DNA of 17,896 nt from Streptomyces sp. NRRL WC-3549 (GTDB taxonomy: Bacteria; Actinomycetota; Actinomycetes; Streptomycetales; Streptomycetaceae). The stretch covers positions 85,891 to 103,786 of the forward strand of contig NZ_KL585395.1 in the NCBI RefSeq assembly GCF_000721935.1, read 5' to 3'. Made by a program: the position numbers and the translations under genes. Positions 1 to 5,899 of this stretch are shown piece by piece. A model generated the notes under the pieces. That model was not told the DNA's origin. It saw only the letters and a program-made list of their open reading frames with translations, and searched no databases. Numbering within the stretch: position 1 is the first letter of the stretch; every line of letters starts with the position of its first letter.

Positions 1-164
1 GGCAGGCCCGGCCGCTTCCGTACGTCCCGGGGTGCCTGCGGGCGTGGGGGGGGGTGGGGAAGGCCCCCCGGGGTCCCCTTAGGGGATGTCACAGGTAGGC
101 CGCAATGGCACCCCTTTCCCCCGGCCCCCGCACTCGGCCCACCGGGACCAGGTACGTTCGACGG

Positions 165-1088
165 GTGGCTGGATTCAGGATCGGACGCGGCCGGGACAAC
201 CGCACACCGCAACAACACCCGCAGCAGCAGCCGCCGTACGGGCAGGCGCCGTCATCGCCGCCGTACGGCGGTCAGGCGTGGCCCCCGGCGGGGGGCGGCG
301 GCACACCGTACGGCGGGCCCCAGGGCGCCCCGTACGGTGCCGGGCACACGGGCGGGGGACACGGAGGCGCCGGGCACGGTGGCGGCCACGGGGAGCCCGA
401 GTACTTCGGCGACCCGTACCACCAGCCTCCGCAGCAGGACCCGTACGCCAACGCCTCGGGCCACACCCAGGCGTTCCGTATCGACGAGGACCCGTACGGC
501 GAGGGCAGCACCTACCACGCCGGCAACGCCCCGGCCCCGCCCGCCGGACCGCGGCTGGGCTGGAAGCAGCTGCTGAGCGGCATCGTGCTGCGCCCGGGGC
601 CGACGTTCTGGCAGATGCGGGACTACCCGGTGTGGGGGCCCGCGCTGATCGTCACCTTCGTCTACGGGCTGCTCGCGCTGTTCGGCTTCGACCAGGCCCG
701 GGACGAGGCGATCCACGCGGAGGTGTCCACCGCAGCCCCGTACGTCGTCTTCACGGGCGTCGGGTTCGTCATCGGCGGCCTGGTCCTCGGAGCGGTCACC
801 CACACCCTGGCCCGCCAGCTCGGCGGCAACGGCTCCTGGCAGCCGACCGTGGGCCTGTCCATGCTGATCATGTCGGTCACGGACGCGCCCCGGCTGGTGT
901 TCGCCCTGTTCCTGGGCGGTGAGAACTCCCTGGTGCAGATCCTCGGATGGGTCACCTGGCTCGCGGCCGGCGCGCTGTTCACGTCGATGGTGAGCAAGTC
1001 GCACGACCTGCCGTGGCCGAAGGCGCTGGGCGCCTCGGCGATCCAGCTGATCGCGCTCCTGTCGATCATCAAGCTCGGCACGATCTGA
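165..1088 (+). CDS. Yip1-family integral membrane protein
   Basis: The protein is 307 aa from a GTG start at 165. It begins VAGFRIGRGRDNR, which I recall as the usual N-terminus of Streptomyces Yip1-domain proteins; an in-frame ATG at 105 would add 20 unlikely residues. Residues about 12-120 are a low-complexity cytoplasmic tail rich in Gln, Pro, Gly, Tyr and His, with repeated PYG and HGG motifs. The C-terminal half has about five hydrophobic segments: LIVTFVYGLLALFGF, VVFTGVGFVIGGLVLGAV, SMLIMSVTDAPRLVFALFL, ILGWVTWLAAGALF and IQLIALLSIIKLGTI. This is the Yip1 membrane-domain pattern. The bacterial role is not established, so I assign only membrane location. No strong Shine-Dalgarno sequence precedes the GTG. 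The gene ends before a hairpin terminator and converges on the phosphoribosyltransferase gene. Confidence 0.85.
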   Translation: MAGFRIGRGRDNRTPQQHPQQQPPYGQAPSSPPYGGQAWPPAGGGGTPYGGPQGAPYGAGHTGGGHGGAGHGGGHGEPEYFGDPYHQPPQQDPYANASGHTQAFRIDEDPYGEGSTYHAGNAPAPPAGPRLGWKQLLSGIVLRPGPTFWQMRDYPVWGPALIVTFVYGLLALFGFDQARDEAIHAEVSTAAPYVVFTGVGFVIGGLVLGAVTHTLARQLGGNGSWQPTVGLSMLIMSVTDAPRLVFALFLGGENSLVQILGWVTWLAAGALFTSMVSKSHDLPWPKALGASAIQLIALLSIIKLGTI

Positions 1089-1117
1089 CCCCTGGCGCCC
1101 CGGACGCCCCGGATGCC

Positions 1118-1158
1118 GAAGGGCCCCGGTACCGCGTGAAGCGGTCCCGGGGCCCTTC
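1118..1158. terminator. Bidirectional-looking hairpin terminator between convergent genes
   Basis: The arms 1118-1135 and 1141-1158 form an 18-bp stem with one mismatch around a 5-nt loop (GTGAA). The core is GGGCCCCGG paired with CCGGGGCCC, with GAA/TTC at the base. It lies 30 bp after the Yip1 stop and about 90 bp past the end of the convergent phosphoribosyltransferase gene, so it can end both transcripts. There is no long T tract, as is common in GC-rich actinobacteria. Confidence 0.75.
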
Positions 1159-1165
1159 CGTCTCT

Positions 1166-1213
1166 GTTCCGCTCGTCCTTGGTTCCGCTCGTCCTTGGTT
1201 CCGCTCGTCCTTG
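1166..1213. repeat. Three perfect tandem copies of a 16-bp unit
   Basis: The unit GTTCCGCTCGTCCTTG occurs at 1166-1181, 1182-1197 and 1198-1213, followed by a partial fourth unit (TTCCGC). The array is non-coding, lying between the hairpin terminator and the 3' end of the phosphoribosyltransferase gene. It has the form of a minisatellite and is likely to vary in copy number between strains. No function is evident. Confidence 0.9.
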
Positions 1214-1246
1214 TTCCGCGTCCGCAGCCTGCGGAGGCCACAGGGA

Positions 1247-1747
1247 CTACGAGTCGAGAACCTGCCCGTCACGACGGACCACGGGCTTCTCCACGCTCCA
1301 CGGGAAGTTGATCCAGCGGTCGGTGGACTTCCACACGTACTCGCATTTCACGAGCGACTGCGGCTTCTCGTAGATGACCGCGCTGCGCACCTCGGCCACA
1401 TGGTCAATGCAGAAGTCCCGGACCAGCTTCAGCGTCTTGCCGGTGTCGGCGACGTCGTCGGCGATCAGGACCTTCTTCCGCGTGAAGTCGATGGCGTTGG
1501 GGACCGGCGCCAGCATGACCGGCATCTCCAGGGTGGTCCCGACACCGGTGTAGAACTCGACGTTCACGAGGTGGATGTTCTTGCAGTCCAGCGCGTACGC
1601 CAGACCCCCGGCGACGAACACCCCGCCGCGCGCGATGCTCAGCACGACGTCGGGCACGTACCCGTCGTCGGCGACCGTCTGCGCCAGCTCGCGTACGGCG
1701 CGCCCGAAGCCCTCGTACGTCAGGTTCTCCCGTGTCTCACCAGCCAT
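1247..1747 (-). CDS. Purine-type phosphoribosyltransferase
   Basis: This 166-aa protein is of type I PRTase size. The PRPP-binding signature VLIADDVADTGKTL lies at about residues 93-106, where the acidic pair and the T-G-K-T loop contact PRPP. An upstream VVLSIARGGVFVAGGLAYAL segment matches the other conserved loop of xanthine/guanine/hypoxanthine PRTases. The expected reaction is transfer of 5-phosphoribosyl from PRPP to a purine base (salvage) in the cytoplasm, but base specificity cannot be read from sequence. The ATG at 1747 is preceded by AGGTGTG. The gene starts 6 bp after the dcd stop, so the two are probably one operon concerned with nucleotide metabolism. Confidence 0.88.
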   Translation of the reverse strand: MAGETRENLTYEGFGRAVRELAQTVADDGYVPDVVLSIARGGVFVAGGLAYALDCKNIHLVNVEFYTGVGTTLEMPVMLAPVPNAIDFTRKKVLIADDVADTGKTLKLVRDFCIDHVAEVRSAVIYEKPQSLVKCEYVWKSTDRWINFPWSVEKPVVRRDGQVLDS

Positions 1748-1753
1748 AGCGCA

Positions 1754-2329
1754 TCACACCTGTGTCCGATGGAAGTTCTTGTACGAACGCGAGGCGGTCG
1801 GCCCCCGCTGCCCCTGGTAGCGCGATCCGTACCGCTCGGAGCCGTACGGGAACTCCGACGACGAGGTCAGCCGGAACATGCACAGCTGCCCGATCTTCAT
1901 ACCCGGCCAGAGCTTTATGGGCAGCGTCGCCAGATTCGACAGCTCCAGCGTCACATGACCGGAGAAACCGGGGTCGATGAACCCGGCCGTCGAATGCGTC
2001 ACCAGCCCCAGCCGCCCCAGCGAACTCTTGCCCTCCAGCCGGGAGGCGAGATCGTCGGGCAGCGAGATGACCTCGTACGTCGAGGCCAGGACGAATTCCC
2101 CGGGGTGCAGGATGAACGCCTCGTCGCCGTCCGGCTCGACGAGACGGGTCAGATCGGTCTGCTCGACCGCGGGATCGATATGCGGATAACGGTGGTTCTC
2201 GAACACCCGGAAGTAGCGGTCGAGCCGCACATCGATGCTCGAGGGCTGCACCATCGAAGCGTCGAACGGGTCGATACGGACCCGCCCGGCGTCGATCTCG
2301 GCCCGGAGGTCCTTGTCTGAGAGAAGCAC
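1754..2329 (-). CDS. dcd: dCTP deaminase, probably the bifunctional dUMP-forming type
   Basis: The protein is 191 aa from a GTG start at 2329, giving [19 protein letters not shown], the family N-terminus; in-frame codons further upstream do not resemble the family. The core segment [15 protein letters not shown] followed by [16 protein letters not shown] holds the Ser/Arg and Glu active-site residues known from E. coli Dcd. The C-terminus [14 protein letters not shown] closes over the nucleotide in the family. The sequence closely resembles, from memory, Mycobacterium tuberculosis Rv0321, which is known to deaminate dCTP and also hydrolyse the product to dUMP, so I infer the bifunctional form. 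The enzyme supplies dUMP for thymidylate synthesis. It has no clear Shine-Dalgarno sequence. It lies 80 bp after the zinc-ribbon gene and 6 bp before the PRTase gene. Confidence 0.93.
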   Translation of the reverse strand: MLLSDKDLRAEIDAGRVRIDPFDASMVQPSSIDVRLDRYFRVFENHRYPHIDPAVEQTDLTRLVEPDGDEAFILHPGEFVLASTYEVISLPDDLASRLEGKSSLGRLGLVTHSTAGFIDPGFSGHVTLELSNLATLPIKLWPGMKIGQLCMFRLTSSSEFPYGSERYGSRYQGQRGPTASRSYKNFHRTQV

Positions 2330-2409
2330 GTACCGAGGATACGCAGAACGCGCGAGCCGTCCCCAACCGGACCACCCGCGCGTCTGCCTACGCCACCTGC
2401 TACCGCTCG

Positions 2410-2583
2410 CTACCGCCGCTCGGACAACACCGGAACGGCCTGCCTCAACCGGGCGCAACGCGGACACCGGAGCAACCGCCCGGGCCCGATCCGGCCGGAC
2501 CCGAGATGCTGCATCGGGAACGACGAGGTAGCGAAAACGTGCCCTTCGGCACAGCGGACGACGGTGCGCTCCATCGACTCCAT
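2410..2583 (-). CDS. Small zinc-ribbon-like protein
   Basis: This 57-aa protein starts [17 protein letters not shown] and contains [16 protein letters not shown]. The two cysteine sites (C-A-E-G-H and C-P-R-C) are spaced like a small treble-clef or zinc-ribbon site (Cys/His, then CxxC). An AAGGGA ribosome binding site precedes the ATG at 2583 by about 5 nt; a second in-frame ATG lies at 2574. I recall similar short proteins in Streptomyces but know no assigned function. Its position just upstream of dcd on the same strand suggests co-transcription. Its small size and intact Cys pattern support a real gene rather than chance. Confidence 0.65.
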   Translation of the reverse strand: MESMERTVVRCAEGHVFATSSFPMQHLGSGRIGPGRLLRCPRCARLRQAVPVLSERR

Positions 2584-2735
2584 CAAGTCCCTTCCCCAAC
2601 CAGCCATGGACGAGACCGCCACATTAGGGGATGAAGAGGACGCCACTCCACGCGGCACTCCGCCCACCCACGCTACGCCCCCAACTCCCGCCCGCCACCA
2701 CCGCGTCCACCCCCGCCGAACACCCGCGCACCGCA

Positions 2736-2770
2736 CGCAGACCCCGCGGCGGACACGCCGGGGGTCTGCG
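2736..2770. promoter_or_regulatory. Strong stem-loop upstream of the tRNA gene
   Basis: A perfect 10-bp arm pair, CGCAGACCCC (2736-2745) and GGGGTCTGCG (2761-2770), is followed inwards by a one-base bulge and a further 4-bp CGGC/GCCG stem around GGACAC. It lies in the otherwise gene-free stretch 2584-2817, 48 bp before the tRNA. It could be a terminator insulating the tRNA gene or a protein-binding site. A TAGAGT at 2777-2782 is a possible -10 element for the tRNA, but no good -35 is visible. Confidence 0.5.
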
Positions 2771-2817
2771 ATGGGGTAGAGTGTGCGGCGATGCACTGCC
2801 ACTCGGTGGCGCGCTTC

Positions 2818-2891
2818 GCGGGTGTAGTTTAATGGTAGAACATGAGCTTCCCAAGCTCAGAGCGCGAGTTCGATTCTCGTCACCCGCTCCA
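2818..2891 (+). tRNA. tRNA-Gly (anticodon CCC), CCA encoded
   Basis: The cloverleaf folds completely. The acceptor stem pairs GCGGGTG (2818-2824) with CACCCGC (2881-2887), with discriminator T2888 and encoded CCA 2889-2891. The anticodon stem is TGAGC/GCTCA around loop TTCCCAA, giving anticodon CCC, which reads GGG glycine codons. The T arm contains the canonical TTCGATT loop. The 3' half, from the anticodon loop onwards, recurs three times downstream, which marks this gene as the integration target of the accessory region. Confidence 0.95.
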
Positions 2892-2918
2892 CGAAAAAGC
2901 CCCAGGCCAGCGGCCGGG
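2848..2918 (+). repeat. att-like repeat copy 1 (inside the intact tRNA, attL position)
   Basis: This about 71-bp segment runs from the anticodon loop (TTCCC) through the T arm and acceptor strand into the terminator left arm. It is the reference for the three distal copies at 4785, 8772 and 15545. Tyrosine-recombinase elements that use tRNA genes typically leave the gene intact at one end (attL) and a displaced 3' fragment at the other (attR). Copy 1 therefore fits attL. Confidence 0.8.
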
Positions 2919-2930
2919 GGCTTCTTTGTT
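2896..2930 (+). terminator. Rho-independent terminator of tRNA-Gly
   Basis: The outer arms AAGCCCC (2897-2903) and GGGGCTT (2917-2923) enclose an inner GGCC/GGCC pair, followed by CTTTGTT. The hairpin begins 5 bp after the tRNA CCA. Its left arm and loop recur with the tRNA half at each distal copy. The right arm and T tract are kept only in the last copy (near 15620). Confidence 0.8.
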
Positions 2931-2941
2931 GTCTAGAATTC

Positions 2942-3580
2942 TCACGCCCTGCCGTGCCCTCCACGTGCCCCAACTCGCACACCTGCAAGATCTGCTCGCT
3001 CCAGGGCAGCTCGAGGCAGGCAGAACGTGAATCGCCGGGCGGCTTCCGCAGGCGTGACCCCTTGCCCCCGACCGGGGACGTCGTACACGAAGGCAGCACC
3101 TTCCACGCGCAGCCGGGTACCGTTCGCATCCCGCCTCATGATGGCGGCGTAAGCGCTGACGTCCGCAGCAGAGACGTCGTTCCTCTCCCGCTCCTCGTTC
3201 TGTCTGAGAAGGTCCGCCTCGTCCTGGGGGAAGCGCAGCACGGTCACCGGTGCACCGAATCGTTCAGCAATGGCCACCAGGCGTGCGCGTGCCTGGGGTG
3301 TGACGTTCGTCGATTCGGCGACCGCGATGCGGCCCGCAGCGAGTCTGTCGGTGATCCGACGGTCACGCTCGTCGAAGACCCGCGCGTCAACCGTGTCGGA
3401 GGCGGCATCCACCGGCTCGCCCCCGAAGAACTCCGCACGGATTTCGTCACTGGAGACAACGGCTTCCGGGTCGAGACTCCCCTGAGCGACCAGCTCACGG
3501 ACGAAGGCGGTCTTGCCCGAGGCCGGCGGTCCGACGAGTACGACGAGTCCTGCGGGGATCACCGTCGGCTCGGAGCTCAT
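2942..3580 (-). CDS. P-loop kinase of the polynucleotide-kinase / AAA_33 type
   Basis: This is a 212-aa protein. The Walker A motif GPPASGKT lies at residues 17-24, right after a hydrophobic strand (LVVLV). It is followed by VVSSDEIRAEFFG, an AVAESTNVTPQAR segment like the (D/E)xTN strand of Pnkp-type kinases, and an RQNEERERNDVS lid-like segment with several Arg. This order matches the ATP-dependent polynucleotide-kinase-like family (AAA_33), which is related to zeta toxins. The substrate is unknown: RNA or DNA 5'-OH, a nucleotide or another small molecule. The start ATG at 3580 overlaps the upstream stop by 4 bp (ATGA), implying translational coupling. The stop lies only 51 bp from the tRNA. 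It could act as an RNA-repair or toxin-like kinase, but this is inference. Confidence 0.75.
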   Translation of the reverse strand: MSSEPTVIPAGLVVLVGPPASGKTAFVRELVAQGSLDPEAVVSSDEIRAEFFGGEPVDAASDTVDARVFDERDRRITDRLAAGRIAVAESTNVTPQARARLVAIAERFGAPVTVLRFPQDEADLLRQNEERERNDVSAADVSAYAAIMRRDANGTRLRVEGAAFVYDVPGRGQGVTPAEAARRFTFCLPRAALERADLAGVRVGARGGHGRA

Positions 3581-4065
3581 GGCGCCTGGCCTGGCGGGGA
3601 GGACAGGCTTGCGCGGGCTGCGGTCATGAAGGCGGCCTTGTGCTCCTCCAAGTGTTCGTTGACCTCGGTGTCGCCGATCTCGCGCCATACCGCTTGGTTG
3701 AGTGCGCGAGCATACGCATGGACAGAGGAGTGCAGGTCCGGATCACAGAGCAGCACGAGGTGCCGCTCGGCGACCCAGAGTGTGGTCATGGTGGCGCCGG
3801 CGGACCCACTCCAGCCGCCGTCGTCATCGCCCCATGCATCAGGGCGGTTGTAGGCCGCTCGTTCGGCCTCCTGGGCGCATGCGATGAATTCCTTGATCGC
3901 ATGCAGCTGTTCGGCCCGGCGCGCCTCGCCGGTGGCCGTCCGCAGCCGCCGTTCCTCGGCCCGCTCCGCGGAGCGCTGGGTGACACGCTGGGAGAGGGCC
4001 GTCAGCCCGCCACCGAGCGCGACACCCGTGAGCGAGAGGACCGAAGTCCACACATCCACGGCCAC
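3577..4065 (-). CDS. Membrane-anchored helical protein of unknown function
   Basis: The protein is 162 aa from GTG 4065, with an AGGGGGG ribosome binding site about 5 nt upstream. Residues about 5-24 (VWTSVLSLTGVALGGGLTAL) form one hydrophobic segment. They are followed by a highly charged helix (about 25-70, rich in Arg, Glu and Ala) that may form a coiled coil, then a mostly helical soluble region. No catalytic motif is recognisable. The gene starts 10 bp after the GNAT stop and overlaps the kinase start by 4 bp, so all three genes form one operon. The layout suggests a single-pass membrane partner for the kinase; I do not recognise the family. Confidence 0.75.
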   Translation of the reverse strand: MAVDVWTSVLSLTGVALGGGLTALSQRVTQRSAERAEERRLRTATGEARRAEQLHAIKEFIACAQEAERAAYNRPDAWGDDDGGWSGSAGATMTTLWVAERHLVLLCDPDLHSSVHAYARALNQAVWREIGDTEVNEHLEEHKAAFMTAARASLSSPPGQAP

Positions 4066-4075
4066 GCTGTCCCCC

Positions 4076-4585
4076 CTAAGACAAGTCCCTGCGCATCAGC
4101 GTGCACATGGTCTCGTACCGGCGCAGCGAACCGTCCGGCGCCTCCACGTCCCAGGCATCCGGCCGGCTGCCGTAGGCCACGTACCCCAGGCGTTCGTACA
4201 GCACCCGGGCGCGTGGATTGCTCTCCTCCACCCCGAGTTCCGCACGCCGCAGACCGCGTGATCTGATGCGGTCCTCCGCGGCGCGGATGAGCACGGTGCC
4301 CAGACCGCACGACTGGAGGGCCGGGAGCACCCCGAGCTGCCACAGCGTGCCGGCACCGACCGCGACCTGATAGTCGACGCCACCGATCGCCACCGGAAGA
4401 CCCACCGGAGTACAGACCGCCAGATAGTCCACCTCCCCAGCCGCTGCACGCTCCAACTCACGTGCCACCTGCACCAGATGGGTCGCCGAGCCGGACCATG
4501 CACAGGCCGACAGATCAGCGGGCGTCAGATCACGGACAAGGACACGGACGACGACCTCGGCCGCCCCGGCCGACAAGAGACTCAT
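4076..4585 (-). CDS. GNAT-family N-acetyltransferase
   Basis: This is a 169-aa protein. The acetyl-CoA pyrophosphate-binding motif A is LWQLGVLPALQSCGLGT (Q-x-x-G-x-G at about residues 91-96), after the typical beta-4 strand. Motif B follows as AELGVEESNPRARVLYERLGYVAYG, the usual N-x-x-A-x-x-L-Y-x-x-x-G-[FY] end of the fold. It transfers an acetyl group from acetyl-CoA to an unknown amine. The ATG at 4585 is assumed; the upstream GGGATGGG is only a moderate ribosome binding site, and an internal GTG a few codons later is possible. It is the first gene of the segment A operon, so its promoter should lie in 4586-4680. No coding sequence is seen between 4586 and 4784. Confidence 0.85.
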   Translation of the reverse strand: MSLLSAGAAEVVVRVLVRDLTPADLSACAWSGSATHLVQVARELERAAAGEVDYLAVCTPVGLPVAIGGVDYQVAVGAGTLWQLGVLPALQSCGLGTVLIRAAEDRIRSRGLRRAELGVEESNPRARVLYERLGYVAYGSRPDAWDVEAPDGSLRRYETMCTLMRRDLS

Positions 4586-4680
4586 ACACCCATCCCAGCA
4601 CTCCGAAGAAGATCCGCACAGTGGATTTCGGCGCAGGGCACGAGCCCCGAACGGCGCGTGCCACTACGTGCCAGTCAGGG

Positions 4681-4700
4681 CGGTCAACAGCGGTCAACAG
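4681..4700 (+). repeat. Candidate integrase arm-type repeat, segment A right end
   Basis: Two tandem copies of CGGTCAACAG occur at 4681-4700, ending 85 bp before att copy 2. Related 20-mers occupy the same position before att copies 3 (8669-8688) and 4 (15442-15461). Arm-type direct repeats flanking the core are typical of tyrosine-recombinase attP sites. The assignment rests on this fixed geometry. Confidence 0.6.
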
Positions 4701-4784
4701 CGACCTTCCGCAGACCCCGGCGGCACCCCGCGAGAGGCACATCATCGCAGTTCACAGCCTTCTGTTGGCTCAGGTGTCGGGTGA

Positions 4785-4855
4785 TTCCCAAGCTCAGAGC
4801 GCGAGTTCAATTCTCGTCACCCGCTCCACATGAAAGCCCCAGGCCAGCGGCCGGG
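4785..4855 (+). repeat. att-like repeat copy 2 (tRNA-Gly 3' half)
   Basis: The first 45 positions match the intact tRNA from TTCCC onward with one change (TTCAATT for TTCGATT in the T loop). The match continues into the terminator left arm and loop as far as CGGCCGGG, then breaks off. The 5' half of the tRNA is absent, so this is not a functional tRNA gene. It is the junction of segments A and B. Confidence 0.9.
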
Positions 4856-5604
4856 CCGTGGCCTCGGCCATGTCCGTGGGCAGGTCAGCCGCACGGAGAG
4901 TATCGGCGACCTCTTCCATTTTGGGGGCCCAGCGCCAGGCTCGGGCCGCCACGCTCGGCAAATACTCCGGATCGGAGAGGATCGCGGAGACCATGATCTC
5001 GGCTTCAGCCGTGAGCTGGTCCCCGACTCCATGGGCGTGTGCGAGCGCGTGGGAGACGCCTGCGAGAGTACGAGCGGCCTTCTGGTAACTGGCGAAGGCC
5101 ATCTTCAGGGCGGAGGTCGGAACCGATGGCCTCGCCTGCCCGGCGCACTTCCAGCGAGGAGCTCGCGAACAGCGGCTCCACCAGGTCGACGGCGGAGCCG
5201 GCACCCGCGAGATAGAGCCGTGCCGTACGCCCTTCACCTGGCGGCGGACCGAAGACGGCGCCGTCGACGACCTCGGAGCCGGGACGGATCTTCTCTGCGA
5301 TGCGCTGCACGCGCTGGGGACTGATGGCATTGACGTCGACGTACACCCCAGCGAAGGCATGCGCGGCCACGGCCGCTGCCACGGCCTCCGCCGCCTGCGG
5401 TGGGCAGACCGAGAGAACGACCGCGCTACCGGACAGCGCTTCCGCAAGCGAGTCGCAAGCTGTGGCGCGAACCTCCCTCGCGCGGCGCCACGTGTTCTCG
5501 CTGCGCCCCTTGGGTACCCACAGCACCTCATGGCTGCCGGCGACTAACTCAGCGATGAGCGCCGCGCCCATGGCTCCGGGGTGCAAGACGGTCACGATGG
5601 TCAC
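4794..5604 (-). pseudogene. Broken NAD(P)-dependent 6PGDH-like oxidoreductase
   Basis: Reading from GTG 5604 (GGAGG ribosome binding site 6 nt upstream), the N-terminus VTVLHPGAMGAALIAELVAG is a Rossmann nucleotide-binding fold (GxMGxA) of the 6-phosphogluconate/3-hydroxyisobutyrate dehydrogenase type. SVCPPQAAEAV and YVDVNAISP follow as usual. The frame is lost near 5117. Removing one base there restores AGEAIGSASALKMAF, and the C-terminal domain continues in the other frame (YQKAARTLAGVSHALAHA...). The C-terminus is then cut: the last residues, PLAWGFHVERVTRIELAL, are the antisense translation of att copy 2. One frameshift plus loss of the natural end means it is very probably inactive. It is divergent from the XRE gene. 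Confidence 0.8.
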
Positions 5605-5899
5605 TGGCTGCCTCCGGCCGAATGCGGCGTGGGGTGTTCCTCATCAACATGATCCGATGCCGTGGAGCAGGAACGGCGGAGGACTGGGCACCTGGCTCGG
5701 ACGAGCCGGTCGCCGAGGGGCAAAAGCTCCCCTGCCTCGTATCGGCCCTCCATGGCGAAGCAGGGGACACGGTTGTGGCACCCTGTCCCGGCAGCGCGAC
5801 TCACGCACAAGCCGCGTCATGGGTACCGTGCTGGAGACGAACTCTGTACGGACAGACCGGCGATCGCGCTGGATCGTCCGGCGGTCGGGAGGTGTCCTG
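5605..5899. promoter_or_regulatory. Divergent control region between oxidoreductase and XRE genes
   Basis: This 295-bp stretch shows no convincing gene. It contains a 5-bp palindrome TCTGTACGGACAGA at 5843-5856, 44 bp before the regulator's ATG. It also contains an inverted repeat GGGACA/TGTCCC at 5764-5769 and 5784-5789. Either could be the operator of the adjacent XRE protein. The promoters themselves cannot be placed with confidence. Confidence 0.35.

Larger units (their letters stand above)
2892..4784. mobile_element. Segment A: candidate integrase-less integrative element
   Basis: The segment lies between the intact tRNA-Gly and a near-perfect copy of its 3' half (one mismatch in the first 45 positions). 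It carries only a three-gene minus-strand operon (GNAT, membrane helical protein, P-loop kinase). A CGGTCAACA-type tandem repeat at 4681-4700 sits 85 bp before the right-hand att copy. No integrase, excisionase or replication gene is visible, so it fits a CIME-like element (flanked by att sites, mobilised in trans) or a deletion remnant. The limits are inferred from the repeats. Confidence 0.6.

Noticed and set aside
86..922. Long open frames overlapping the Yip1 gene on both strands
   Set aside because: They are Arg/Pro/Gly-rich shadows typical of GC-rich DNA; the frame at 165-1088 has the membrane-protein pattern.
1166..1213. CRISPR array
   Set aside because: The three units are directly adjacent with no spacers, so this is a simple tandem repeat.
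947..2320. 457-aa plus-strand open frame over the PRTase and dcd genes
   Set aside because: It is antisense to two clearly recognisable enzymes, with no domain of its own.
3244..3498. Additional small genes inside the segment A operon region
   Set aside because: They are antisense or out-of-frame shadows of the kinase and membrane-protein genes.
4785..4829. A second tRNA-Gly gene
   Set aside because: Only the 3' half is present; the acceptor 5' strand, D arm and anticodon-stem 5' strand are missing. The same applies at 8772 and 15545.
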